Position numbers and translations under genes: made by a program
The notes under the pieces: model-generated
The model's database searches: none
What the model was told of the DNA's origin: nothing
What the model saw: only the letters and a program-made list of their open reading frames with translations
Shown here: piece after piece, positions 33,090 to 42,177 of the stretch
Numbering within the stretch: position 1 is the stretch's first letter
Layout of the letters: each line of letters opens with the position of its first letter
NCBI GenBank assembly: GCA_009380075.1
Contig: WHSO01000002.1
Span: 45,803 to 109,802 of the forward strand
Length of the DNA stretch: 64,000 nucleotides
Reading direction: 5' to 3'
Origin: Alphaproteobacteria bacterium
GTDB taxonomy: Bacteria; Pseudomonadota; Alphaproteobacteria; SMXQ01

Positions 33090-33596
33090 ATGACCACCAC
33101 GGAACATCATGCAGCGAAAACGGAAGGTCCCGCCGCCGGCGTCGATTTTGACGCCGCACCCCCGCCGTCGCGCTTCCAGTTGCGTACGCCGCTGCTGGAG
33201 GCGGGCAGCCTGTCCACCTTGCTGGCGGAGACGCCGAATTTCCAGCTCAAGATTCGGTGCTATGCGCCTCATGAAGGCGAAAATGCGCTTCACAGCCACC
33301 ACAACCAGGATCACAGCTTCGTCGTGCTGCAGGGCACGGCGCGCTTCCGCGGCCCGCGTGGGGAAACATGGGATCTGCATCGCAACGAGGGCATCATGCT
33401 CTACGACGGCACGTGGTACTGCTTCGAAAATTCGGGCGATGAGCCGCTCGTCGTGCTGCGCATCGCGTCTTTCATGCCGCACCGTGGCGATCCCAACAAG
33501 CGGCTCGGTGCAAATGGACGCCAGATCGATCCACACACCAAGGATAATCTCCGGCCCGATAAGATTGTCATTCGCGAAGGCGCATTTTACGAATAG
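33090..33596 (+). CDS. Cupin domain protein (paralogue B)
   Basis: The start at 33090 follows CCGGAGGAAA. The product is 168 residues. The cupin motif 1 lies in HSHHNQDHSFVVLQGTARFRGPRGE (about 71-95), and motif 2 around GTWYCFENSGDEPLVVLR. It shares its whole plan with the cupin at 28084. It ends 7 bases before the dioxygenase gene, so the two are probably co-transcribed. Confidence 0.8.
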   Translation: MTTTEHHAAKTEGPAAGVDFDAAPPPSRFQLRTPLLEAGSLSTLLAETPNFQLKIRCYAPHEGENALHSHHNQDHSFVVLQGTARFRGPRGETWDLHRNEGIMLYDGTWYCFENSGDEPLVVLRIASFMPHRGDPNKRLGANGRQIDPHTKDNLRPDKIVIREGAFYE

Positions 33597-33603
33597 GCGG
33601 CCC

Positions 33604-34683
33604 GTGACATCCTTCGGCACCTTTCGGACTGGCCGGCGCATTCCAGCAAGGGCCGGTCAGCCGATCGTCGATCCGTCCGGCTGGGAGCCCGAGGATCTCG
33701 TGGCCGCCGACGACTGGATCTATCGATTGACGCCAGATGATATCGCCGAGATACAGGCCGCGGTAGACGCGGTCGTGACGCGCGGCGTGGCGCCGCAGGA
33801 CATATGTCGGGAGGTGTTTCCCCTGCCGCGGTTCGCGGCAATCCTCGCCGACGTGCGGTGCGAGTTGCAGGGCGGACGTGGCATCGTCGTCCTGCGCGGC
33901 CTGCCGGTCGCGGATATGGGGCGGGAAAGAGCGGCGCGGGCCTTTCTCGGGATCGGCGCCCACTTGGGGAAGCCTGTCTCGCAGAACGCCTACGGGCATC
34001 TCCTCGGTCACGTCCGCGATTTCGGGAAAAACTACGACGATCCTCGCTTTCGCGGATACCAATCCAACGCCGCGCTCGGATTCCATTGCGATCACTGCGA
34101 CTACGTCGGACTGTTGTGCATGCAGACGTCCAGGTCAGGTGGCGACAGCCGCGTCGCCAGTGCGGTGACGCTGTACAACCGTATGCTTGCGCTGCGGTCC
34201 GACCTGGTGGCGGTGCTGGAAAGGGATTTCTACTTTACCCGTCACGGGGAAGTGCCTCCCGGCAAATCCGAGTGGTACACGCAGCCGGTATTTTCCTTCC
34301 ACGACGGCTACTATTCGGCACGCGGCGTGTCCGCCTATATCCGCAAGGCTCAGGGACTTCCGGGCGTGCCGCCGTTTACGCCGGAGCAGGAAGAAGCCAT
34401 GGCGCTCTACGTTGCGACGGTCGAATCCTGCGCCGCCGATATTCCCTTCGCCGTCGGCGATATCCAGTGGCTGCACAATCACGTCATGCTGCATTCGCGT
34501 CGTGCCTTTACCGATTGGCCCGACACGGCGCGCCGGCGGCATCTCTACCGGTTGTGGATCAAGGAGGCTCAGAGCCGACCCCTGCCGGAAGGTGTACAGG
34601 AGAACTTCAATGGCATCTATGTGCCGGAGGGCCGCCATCAGGTCGTCATTGACCCGGAGCGGGCCGAGGAAGCGGCGGCCTAG
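33604..34683 (+). CDS. TauD/TfdA-family Fe(II)/2-oxoglutarate dioxygenase
   Basis: A GTG start at 33604, right after the cupin stop, gives 359 residues. The dioxygenase domain has the proximal iron site H-x-D in GFHCDHCDYVGLLC (about 160-173) and the distal His with flanking residues in NHVMLHSRRAFTDW (about 298-311), then the 2-oxoglutarate Arg in RRRHLYRLW. The N-terminal extension includes GRGIVVLRGLPV, common in this family. The substrate is unknown; the coupled cupin may handle the same pathway. Confidence 0.85.
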   Translation: MTSFGTFRTGRRIPARAGQPIVDPSGWEPEDLVAADDWIYRLTPDDIAEIQAAVDAVVTRGVAPQDICREVFPLPRFAAILADVRCELQGGRGIVVLRGLPVADMGRERAARAFLGIGAHLGKPVSQNAYGHLLGHVRDFGKNYDDPRFRGYQSNAALGFHCDHCDYVGLLCMQTSRSGGDSRVASAVTLYNRMLALRSDLVAVLERDFYFTRHGEVPPGKSEWYTQPVFSFHDGYYSARGVSAYIRKAQGLPGVPPFTPEQEEAMALYVATVESCAADIPFAVGDIQWLHNHVMLHSRRAFTDWPDTARRRHLYRLWIKEAQSRPLPEGVQENFNGIYVPEGRHQVVIDPERAEEAAA

Positions 34684-34811
34684 GCACGACGGCCCTGCGC
34701 GCCGCCCGCCGCCTCATTGGGATCGCCCCCTGGGTGCCCGCATGGCCGGCCCAGATGCGATTTCATGACCAGACACGCAACGAGGTAGTTAATTTTCACA
34801 GGCTTAAATAG

Positions 34812-34834
34812 ATATTGCAACTCATTCGCATTCG
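34812..34834 (+). promoter_or_regulatory. Fur-like iron box upstream of hemP
   Basis: TTGCAACTCATTCGCATTC (about 34815-34833) has the TGCAA-x-TCATTCGCA dyad typical of alphaproteobacterial Fur boxes. It is followed by AT-rich promoter-like DNA and lies about 90-110 bases before hemP. It predicts iron repression of hemP and the imelysin operon. Confidence 0.6.
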
Positions 34835-34924
34835 CTGTATCTGTCGTTTCAAATGCTCCGGTGGTGCGAGAGGCACCACGACCGTGTCTTAGTCGAGAAT
34901 GGGGCCAAGAGGATGGAAACAGGA

Positions 34925-35101
34925 ATGACGCAATCGACCAAGGGTGAGAATGCGACGTCCAGGGAGACGCCGCCGGTGCAACGGTCCATGATTCGTAGCG
35001 AGGAGTTGTTCGGCGGCCGACGCGAACTCGGTATTCTCCACGGAGGTGGAATGTACCGCCTGAGCCTGACGCGTCAGGGAAAACTCATACTTACGAAGTG
35101 A
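34925..35101 (+). CDS. hemP: Hemin uptake protein HemP
   Basis: Translation may start at 34925 (58 residues) or 34913 (62 residues). The conserved C-terminal core is IRSEELFGGRRELGILHGGG followed by YRLSLTRQGKLILTK, the hallmark of the small HemP family. HemP proteins are iron-regulated and promote expression of haem-uptake genes. No haem receptor lies nearby; the next genes are an imelysin operon. Confidence 0.85.
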   Translation: MTQSTKGENATSRETPPVQRSMIRSEELFGGRRELGILHGGGMYRLSLTRQGKLILTK

Positions 35102-35266
35102 CGCTGCTGTCCCGCAGGGCATTTTGTTCGCGGGATACACCCTGCGTGCAATCACGTCAGCCACTGCCGGTGCGGTGATCGATCCCGGCCAGGAAAGCAG
35201 CGGGTAGCGCGTTCGTTCGCACATTTGCCGACCGAGCTTACAACAGAAGACCAGGGACGACACAGG

Positions 35267-36541
35267 ATGCGTACACTGATTGCCGGCCTCTGCGTTACCG
35301 CCGCCATCACGAGCGGCGCCGCCTTCGCCGCGGACCCCTCGGATGCCGACAAGCGCGCGGCGCTCAAGACCTACGCGGACATTGCCGAAGCCGCTTATGC
35401 CGACGCTTTGTCCTCCGCACGCGACCTGCGAGTGGCTGTGAACGGCCTGATCCAATCACCACGCGACGCCACGCTCCTGAAGGCCCGCGATGCCTGGCTG
35501 GTGGCCCGGCCGTCCTACCAGCAGACCGAGGTTTACCGGTTCGGCAACAGGATCGTCGACGAATGGGAAGGCAAGGTCAACGCCTGGCCCCTGGACGAAG
35601 GCCTTATCGACTACGTCTCGAAGGACTATGCGGCGGCGAAGAGCAAGAACCCGCTCTATGCGGCCAACGTCATCGCCAACCGTCGCATCATTCTCGGTGC
35701 GAAGGTGGTCGATGCCTCCACGTTCAGCAAGGAATTCCTCTCGGAAACCCTGCATGAGTTCGGCAAGGAGGAGGCCAACGTCGCAACCGGCTACCACGCC
35801 ATCGAATTCCTGCTCTGGGGGCAGGACCTGAACGGCACGGGGCCGGGTGCAGGCAACCGGCCATGGACCGACTTCAGCGTCAGCGAATGCACCAACGGGA
35901 ACTGCGACCGGCGCGCCGAATACCTGCGCGTCGCGACGGAGCTCCTCGTCGCCGACCTCGCCTTCATGGCGGCGCAATGGACGTCCCACGGTGCGGCGCG
36001 CGCGGTTCTGATGAAGGACCCTGCCCCGGGCCTCGCGGCGATGCTGCGGGGCATGGGAAGCCTGTCCTACGGCGAGCTGGCGGGGGAACGCATGAAGCTC
36101 GGCCTCATGCTGCACGATCCGGAAGAAGAACACGACTGCTTCTCCGACAATACCCACAACTCCCATTACTACAACGTCGTTGGCATCCGGAATGTCTATC
36201 ACGGGCGCTATGTGCGGAGGGACGGCAGCGTGGTCTCCGGTCCGTCGCTCTCGTCCCTGGTGGCGCAAATAGATCAAGCCCTCGACAAGGAGGTGTCGAG
36301 CCGGCTGGAGGAAACGGAGGCGGCCATGATCGCCTTGAAGCGCCGCGCCGAAACCATCGAACGCTACGATCAGATGATCGGGCGGAACAACGCGGCGGGA
36401 AATGCCGTGGTGCAGGCCGCCATCGACCGCCTTTCTGCGCAGACGAGGGCCTTCGAGAAGGTGGTGGCACGATTGGGACTCAGGTCCGTGCCCTTCGAGG
36501 GCTCCGACAGCCTGGACGATCCCGCCAAGGTCTTCCAATAG
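35267..36541 (+). CDS. Imelysin-family iron-regulated protein
   Basis: The start MRTLIAGLCVTAAITSG at 35267 gives 424 residues with a Sec signal (about 1-21, cleavage after AFA). The imelysin (M75-like) helical domain contains YFADxAEAAYADAL-type helix 1 (about 30-45), WLVARPSYQQTEVYRFG, and the GxHxxE motif in GYHAIEFLLWGQD (about 174-186). SDNTHNSHYYNVVG follows. Proteins of this kind are exported, iron-regulated and probably help iron uptake. It is the first gene of a four-gene set. Confidence 0.9.
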   Translation: MRTLIAGLCVTAAITSGAAFAADPSDADKRAALKTYADIAEAAYADALSSARDLRVAVNGLIQSPRDATLLKARDAWLVARPSYQQTEVYRFGNRIVDEWEGKVNAWPLDEGLIDYVSKDYAAAKSKNPLYAANVIANRRIILGAKVVDASTFSKEFLSETLHEFGKEEANVATGYHAIEFLLWGQDLNGTGPGAGNRPWTDFSVSECTNGNCDRRAEYLRVATELLVADLAFMAAQWTSHGAARAVLMKDPAPGLAAMLRGMGSLSYGELAGERMKLGLMLHDPEEEHDCFSDNTHNSHYYNVVGIRNVYHGRYVRRDGSVVSGPSLSSLVAQIDQALDKEVSSRLEETEAAMIALKRRAETIERYDQMIGRNNAAGNAVVQAAIDRLSAQTRAFEKVVARLGLRSVPFEGSDSLDDPAKVFQ

Positions 36542-36628
36542 GACGCGCCCGAAGCCGATTTCAGCCAGCCGGAGAGGAAGGGACGCCATGGGGAGCCGTG
36601 GGGCTTCCCCCTTGAAAGGACCAGCCAG

Positions 36629-38101
36629 ATGAAACCGTCGCCGTTTTCCCTCGCTGCCGCGGTCTTTACGGCGGCGGCCGTCGTGTTCACGGTATCGTTG
36701 TCATCGGTGCCGGCGGCCGATGATGCCGGTGAACGGGCACGCATAGCGGCAGTGACCCGCCCCGCGAGCGATTTCAGCAAGGCGGAGGAATACGAGCTGC
36801 GTCCCGCTGGCGCGGCGACCATGTTTGGGCTTTTCAACCACGACGCCTTTTCCTTGCCCTCGGCGAACATGTCGTTCGAGCGTCGCGCCGACTTCTCCGT
36901 CGGCAACGGCGTATTCCGGAAGCTCTGGGTATCGGCACCGTCATCGACGATATCGTCGGATGGTCTGGGGCCGCTGTTCAACACCCGCGCGTGCCAGAGC
37001 TGCCATCTCAAGGACGGGCGCGGCCATCCGCCGGACGTCGGGCGTGACGACCCGGCGGCCTCCATGGTCATGGCGATCCATCTGCCCGGCGGCGCGCCGG
37101 AGCCTCGGTACGGCCGCCAGATCCAGACGCTCGGCGTGCAGGGCATTCGTGCCGAGGGACTGGTGCGGCTGTCCTATCGGGACAGGCCCGTGCGCTTCGC
37201 CGACGGAACGGTCGTGACCCTGCAGGATCCCCATTGGTCCTTGAACACCCTCGGCTACGGGCCGATCGATCCGCGGACCATCGTGTCGCCGCGTGTCGCG
37301 CCGCCGATGATCGGCCTGGGGCTCCTGGAGGCCATCGCCGCCGACGATATCCGCGCCAACGCCGATGCGGACGACCGCGACGGCGACGGCATTTCGGGCC
37401 GCGTCCGTCCGGTGACGAATCCGGAAACTGGCCGCAAGGCGATCGGTCGCATGGGCTGGAAGGCGGAGCAGGCGACGGTGCGCGCCCAGGCGGCGACGGC
37501 GTTCTTCAACGATATGGGGCTGTCCACGCCTCTGTTCACCTTGCCCTATGGCGACTGCACGCCTGCGCAAACGGATTGCCGAAGCGCGTCTCACGGCGGT
37601 GACGGGGACACCACCGTGGAGGTTGATCCGCGGCTCTTCGACCTTGTCGTCTTCTACTCCCGCAACCTCGCCGTGCCGGCCCGTCGCGGCGTCAGCGATC
37701 CGCAGGTGCTGGCCGGCAAGAAGCTGTTCTACGACAGCGGCTGCATCGCGTGCCACCGCCCCAAATACGTGACCCGGCGCCTCCCGGATCGGCCGGAGCA
37801 ATCGTTCCAGCTGATCTGGCCCTATACCGACATGTTGCTGCATGACATGGGTGCCGCCCTCGCCGACCATCGCATCGACGGCACCATTGCGGACGCGGAG
37901 TGGCGCACACCGCCCTTGTGGGGCATCGGCCTGACGCGGGAGGTGAACGGGCATACGCGCTTCCTTCACGACGGGCGCGCGCGGAACCTGCTCGAAGCGG
38001 TGTTGTGGCACGGTGGCGAAGCGGAAACGGCAAAGCAGCGCGTGCTTGCCATGTCCAGGGCGGAACGTGACGACCTGATTGCGTTCCTGAATTCGTTATG
38101 A
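36629..38101 (+). CDS. Di-heme oxidoreductase (DHOR / thiol oxidoreductase family)
   Basis: This 490-residue protein has a Sec signal (about 1-30). Two c-type haem sites, CQSCH (about 122-126) and CIACH (about 372-376), are in the usual DHOR order, with TMFGLFNHDAFS and HDGRARNLLEAVLWHGGEAE as family landmarks. It acts in the periplasm, probably moving electrons for iron handling with its imelysin neighbours. The stop overlaps the ATGA of the frame of the next gene. Confidence 0.9.
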   Translation: MKPSPFSLAAAVFTAAAVVFTVSLSSVPAADDAGERARIAAVTRPASDFSKAEEYELRPAGAATMFGLFNHDAFSLPSANMSFERRADFSVGNGVFRKLWVSAPSSTISSDGLGPLFNTRACQSCHLKDGRGHPPDVGRDDPAASMVMAIHLPGGAPEPRYGRQIQTLGVQGIRAEGLVRLSYRDRPVRFADGTVVTLQDPHWSLNTLGYGPIDPRTIVSPRVAPPMIGLGLLEAIAADDIRANADADDRDGDGISGRVRPVTNPETGRKAIGRMGWKAEQATVRAQAATAFFNDMGLSTPLFTLPYGDCTPAQTDCRSASHGGDGDTTVEVDPRLFDLVVFYSRNLAVPARRGVSDPQVLAGKKLFYDSGCIACHRPKYVTRRLPDRPEQSFQLIWPYTDMLLHDMGAALADHRIDGTIADAEWRTPPLWGIGLTREVNGHTRFLHDGRARNLLEAVLWHGGEAETAKQRVLAMSRAERDDLIAFLNSL

Positions 38102-38121
38102 CGGAACGGGGGAGCCTTTTC

Positions 38122-39228
38122 ATGCATTTCAGGACAGCGGCATGCGCGTTCGCGTGCGTCATCACGATCCTGTCGCCGGCGTCGGCCCGGGATTTGTCCG
38201 AATCGGACTACGCCCGTGCCAATGCGGTGCTCCCGGAGGGCTACGTCCTGCCGCGGGCCGAGGCTCTGGCCCGGATTACTGCAACTTTGTCGGCCTCCAC
38301 CGTGCAATTCTGCAAGGCGCGGACCGGAAGAGCTCCGGACGATGCCGTTGCGCGCTTCGACGCCGCCTTCGATGCCTGGATCCGCGTCCGCCATCTTTCC
38401 TTCGGGCCGTTCGAATTCTTTCTGCGGGGCAATCGTTTCCAGTATTCTCCGGACCCCGGTCGGCGTGTCGCGCGGGACCTTGATGCCTTGATCGCGCGCA
38501 AGGATGTGGCCTCGCTGGCCCCCCGGGAGTTCGCCAAGGGCAGCGTGACCCTGCAGGGATTTCCGGCGCTGGAAATTCTTTTCTACGATCCCAAGGCGCG
38601 AGTCGCGCTGCGGCGTTCCGACGGGGAAGGGGACTACCGTTGCCGCGTCGCGCAGGCCATCGCACGCAACATGGCGGAAATGGCTGCAGGCGTGGTCGCG
38701 GACTGGCGCGGGGGCGGCGGCGAGCCGTTCCTCCAGGTGATGACCCGCCCGCGGTCCGGCAACGCCTATTACCAGACCCATCGCGAAGTGGCGCTTCAGT
38801 TCTTCAAAAATCTCTATGGCGGCCTCGACCTCCTTGCCGACGTGAAACTCGCACCGGTGCTGGGGCCATCGCTATCCGAGGCGCGGCCGGAACTGGAGGA
38901 GAGCCCCGCCAGCGGCCGTTCGCTCGCCCACGTCATATCCTCTCTTGAGGCCCTCGAAGCGCTTTACGCCGCCGGTCTGGAAGGACTATTGCGCGCGTCG
39001 GGCAATGACACGGACCTGGCGCCGCTGCTGCGTCGCGCGTTTCGCATGACGATCGCGACGGCGCGGGGTATCGACGTGCCGTTGGCCCGCGCCGTTGCCG
39101 ACCCGGCCGCGCGCCGTCAGGTCGAGAAGCTGCTGCTCCAGATTCGCGCGCTGAAGCAACTGGTGTCCCGGCGCCTTTCCGCGGCGACGGGTCTGGTGGT
39201 GGGCTTCAATGCCCTCGATGGGGACTGA
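38122..39228 (+). CDS. Second imelysin-like exported protein
   Basis: The start MHFRTAACAFACVIT at 38122 follows GGGGGAG by 7 bases; an ATG at 38098 overlapping the previous stop is also possible. The product is 368 residues with a Sec signal (about 1-23). It shows the shorter imelysin fold: RPAxxL-type helices, GPFEFFLRGNRFQY, FPALEILFYDP and NAYYQTHREVALQFFKNLYGGLD. The exact GxHxxE motif is replaced by GFPALE, as in the second imelysins of such operons. Confidence 0.85.
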   Translation: MHFRTAACAFACVITILSPASARDLSESDYARANAVLPEGYVLPRAEALARITATLSASTVQFCKARTGRAPDDAVARFDAAFDAWIRVRHLSFGPFEFFLRGNRFQYSPDPGRRVARDLDALIARKDVASLAPREFAKGSVTLQGFPALEILFYDPKARVALRRSDGEGDYRCRVAQAIARNMAEMAAGVVADWRGGGGEPFLQVMTRPRSGNAYYQTHREVALQFFKNLYGGLDLLADVKLAPVLGPSLSEARPELEESPASGRSLAHVISSLEALEALYAAGLEGLLRASGNDTDLAPLLRRAFRMTIATARGIDVPLARAVADPAARRQVEKLLLQIRALKQLVSRRLSAATGLVVGFNALDGD

Positions 39229-39229
39229 G

Positions 39230-40363
39230 ATGACGGCAGGTGTCACGCGGCGGGAGGTTCTCGCCGGACTGGGGGCGAGCCTGATGCCACTCGCGGGTGT
39301 CCTGCCGGTCGGTGCCGCGCAGGCCGGTTCAGGGTTGCCGTTCTTCCTTTCGGCCCGCTCCGACAGGACGGGACGGCACTTCGCCAGCGCCTTCTCTCTC
39401 GGGGGTAAGCCGCTGGCCGATGTCTCGGTCCCGGCGCGCGGGCACGGCGCCGCCGCGCACGCGGGGCGCGACGAGCTCGTCCTGTTCGCGCGACGTCCGG
39501 GACGGTACGCGCTGGTCTTGTCCCGGCGGGAAACGCCGCCAAGCCGTCTGATCGCGGCGCGTCCTGACCGGCGGTTTGCCGGACACGGCTTCTACGCACC
39601 CGACGGTCGCTATCTTTATGCCGTTGAGGACGATGTCGAGACCGCGGCAGGGGTTATGGGAATCTACGACACGCGGCGCGATTTTGTGCGAATCGGGGAG
39701 ATCGCGACCGGTGGTATCGGGCCCCACCAGGCCTTGCTCCTCGCGGATGGGAAGACGGTGGCTGTCTGCAACGGGGGCATCCGCACCCACCCCGATTTCC
39801 CACGGACGAAGCTAAACCTTGCCACGATGTCACCATCGCTTGCACTGATCGACCGGGCGACCGGCCGTCTGCTGGCTGGGGTGCGGCTGCCGGGGCACCT
39901 GCATCAACTCAGCATTCGCCATCTCGACGCCGCGCCCGACGGCACCCTGGCGATCGGCCTGCAGTACGAAGGTCCCAAAGGCGATCCGGTGCCCCTCGTC
40001 GTGGTCTACCGCGACGGTGCGCTGGTGCCATTCGATATGCGCGACGAGGCGCGCCTGCCGTTGCGCGGCTATGTGGGATCCATCGCCTTCGATACGACGG
40101 CCCGAGTCGTTGCCGCGACCAGCCCCGTGGGCGGTGTCGTCGGTTTCTGGGCTGCGGACGACGGCCGCTATCTCGGACGTCGGGATATCCCCGACGTCTG
40201 CGGGCTTGCGGCGGCACAGGATTCCGGCGCCTTTATCGTCACCGCGGGCGAAGGCGGCATCTACCGCGTCGATGCCGGCGCCGGGCATGCCGGGCCGATC
40301 GATTCCGAACTTGCACGGGCATCACATTGGGACAATCACCTTCTCCGGGTGATCGCGGGCTGA
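39230..40363 (+). CDS. DUF1513 family Tat-exported protein
   Basis: The start at 39230 lies one base after the previous stop. The product is 377 residues. A twin-arginine signal TRREVLAGLGAS (about 6-17) leads into a predicted beta-propeller with repeated strands (GHGFYAPDGRYLYAVEDD, GPHQALLLADGKTVAVCNGG, HLHQLSIRHL), the DUF1513 plan. It is the last gene of the imelysin-DHOR-imelysin set and probably a periplasmic binding or electron-transfer partner. Confidence 0.88.
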   Translation: MTAGVTRREVLAGLGASLMPLAGVLPVGAAQAGSGLPFFLSARSDRTGRHFASAFSLGGKPLADVSVPARGHGAAAHAGRDELVLFARRPGRYALVLSRRETPPSRLIAARPDRRFAGHGFYAPDGRYLYAVEDDVETAAGVMGIYDTRRDFVRIGEIATGGIGPHQALLLADGKTVAVCNGGIRTHPDFPRTKLNLATMSPSLALIDRATGRLLAGVRLPGHLHQLSIRHLDAAPDGTLAIGLQYEGPKGDPVPLVVVYRDGALVPFDMRDEARLPLRGYVGSIAFDTTARVVAATSPVGGVVGFWAADDGRYLGRRDIPDVCGLAAAQDSGAFIVTAGEGGIYRVDAGAGHAGPIDSELARASHWDNHLLRVIAG

Positions 40364-40373
40364 CGGGCGATAT

Positions 40374-40406
40374 GGAAAGCGCCGGGGACACGCCCCGGCG
40401 CTTTCC
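40374..40406. terminator. Long hairpin, probable bidirectional terminator
   Basis: GGAAAGCGCCGGGG (40374-40387) pairs perfectly with CCCCGGCGCTTTCC (40393-40406) around a 5-base loop. It lies between convergent genes (DUF1513 and the cupin-like gene). Its ends are A/T-richer but there is no long T-tract. Confidence 0.6.
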
Positions 40407-40440
40407 TCAAACAGACACCTGGTCGGGATCGTCCGCGTCC

Positions 40441-40965
40441 TCAGGCATTTTCCAGGATCTTGTCCTTGCGCGGGTCGAACCGGAAGCGGGGCACGGTGTC
40501 GAGGTCGCCCCCGGTCACGCGGATCACCCAGGCCTTTCCCGGATGCGCCGTGGAATGGATCAGGCCGGGACCATAGGCCTGCGATTGGCCGGGGCCGATC
40601 GCGTATTTTTTGTCCACCACCAGTTCGGCGTGGTCGGCGTCTTCGGGGTTGACGCGGCGCCATTCCGTCATCTCGGTGACGCCCAGGCAGTTGGAATAGA
40701 TCGCCCAGGACTGCCCGTGGCTATGCGGATTGCCGCCCTTTCCGGGACGTTGGACGTGGGCGAGAACATAAACGTCGGTGTCGGGATCATGCCAAAGGAC
40801 TTCCTTGCCCGGCGGCGTGTCGTCCCGGAACGTCGCCTTGACGAAATCAGGGTTGGATACCAGGGCCTTCAACTTGGTCGCGATGGCCTCGCGCGCGGCA
40901 TCGTCGACGCCCTTTACCAGAATTTCGTGTGTGTCCTTGCAGAACTGATCGAGCGTGTAGCCCAT
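40441..40965 (-). CDS. Cupin-like (cysteine-dioxygenase-type) protein
   Basis: The start MGYTLDQFCKDTHEIL at 40965 follows CAGGAGGAAAAG. The product is 174 residues. A helical N-terminus is followed by a cupin barrel with metal-type residues in NPHSHGQSWAIY (about 88-99) and a distal His in LIHSTAHPGKAW (about 139-150). The layout resembles thiol dioxygenase-like cupins that add oxygen to a small substrate, but the identity is not clear. Confidence 0.7.
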   Translation of the reverse strand: MGYTLDQFCKDTHEILVKGVDDAAREAIATKLKALVSNPDFVKATFRDDTPPGKEVLWHDPDTDVYVLAHVQRPGKGGNPHSHGQSWAIYSNCLGVTEMTEWRRVNPEDADHAELVVDKKYAIGPGQSQAYGPGLIHSTAHPGKAWVIRVTGGDLDTVPRFRFDPRKDKILENA

Positions 40966-41192
40966 GGCCTTTTCCTCCTGCGCCGGTCCGGGCGCGATCT
41001 TGCTTCTGTTCCAGCCTAGGCAATAGCGCGCCGTTTCGCAAGCCACGCGGTCCATCACGATGTCGGCTGCGATGCCTCGCGCAACTGGATTCTGCGCGGC
41101 CCCGCCGCATTTTACCGGTGCCGCCGCAGGGCTTTCCTGCGGGCCTTGGTTGGCCTATCCTACCCGGAAACGAGAGGCCGAAGGGACCGACG

Positions 41193-42152
41193 ATGAGCCG
41201 AGGCGGAACGGCAAAGCCGAATCCCGAAAACTACCGTTTCGACCTGAAGGACGCCTTGCGCGCGGTCGTCGGCCTGCGTGCCTCGGTCCCGGAAGACGCC
41301 CACAGCGCCAGCCGGCTGGGCACCGAACGCGCCGGCAACGGCTGCGTCATCTCGCCGGAAGGCCTCGTGGTGACGGTCGGTTACCTGGTGACGGAGGCCG
41401 AGCAGGTCTGGCTGGTGACCGGGGACGGGCGCGTGTCCTAGGCCCATGTCGTCGGCCGCGATCACGAAACCGGATTCGCCCTGGTCCAGGCATTGCAGCC
41501 ACTCGACGTAACGCCGCTCAGGCTCGGGCGTTCGGCGGACGTGCGGGTGGGCGAACGTGTGGTGGTCGCCGGCGTTGGCGGGATCGAATCCGCTGTCGAT
41601 GCCCGCGTCGTTGCACGCCAGGAATTCGCGGGCTACTGGGAGTACCTGATCGACGACGCGATATACACCGCCCCGCCTCACCCGCACTGGGCCGGGACCG
41701 CGTTGATCGCCGGCGACGGCGGCCTGGTCGGCATCGGATCACTGTTCATGCAGCAGGTCGCCCAGAACCACACGTCGATCGACGTCAATATGATGATTCC
41801 GATCGACCTGCTTCCGCCGATCATCGACGATCTCGTACGCATCGGGCGCACCCGGCGCGCGCCGCGGCCCTGGATCGGTATGCAGGCGACGGAATTCGGC
41901 GAAAATCTTGTCGTGGTCGGCATCACTGAGGACAGCCCGGCGGCCAAGGCGGGCATGCGTGTCGGTGACGTCGTGCTGAGCATCGGGGCCGATTCGATCC
42001 AGGGCCTCGGTGATTTGCTGCGCCGCATGTGGGCGACCGGCGATGCCGGCGTGACGATCGACCTCGGCATTCATCGCAGCGGTGAACAGCGCACTGTGTC
42101 CATCCGCTCGGAAGACAGGACGCGAAATTACAAGACCCCCAAGCTGCACTGA
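41193..42152 (+). pseudogene. HtrA-like/PDZ protein with an in-frame TAG
   Basis: From ATG at 41193 (after AAGGGA) the frame encodes an S1C-type beta-barrel N-terminal lobe. It meets TAG at 41439-41441 and continues in the same frame to 42152. Across the stop the sequence reads GDGRVS-stop-AHVVGRDHETGFALVQAL, exactly what an intact trypsin-like lobe would give. A PDZ domain (ENLVVVGITEDSPAAKAGMRVGDVVLSIG) fills the end. The usual catalytic His region (NNHV in HtrA) is VGYLV here and the Ser loop is WAGTAL, so the ancestor was already probably non-proteolytic. It is a single-codon nonsense allele, an error, or a suppressed stop. Confidence 0.8.
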
Positions 42153-42177
42153 CGGCGTGGGTGACCGGGGAGGCGGC

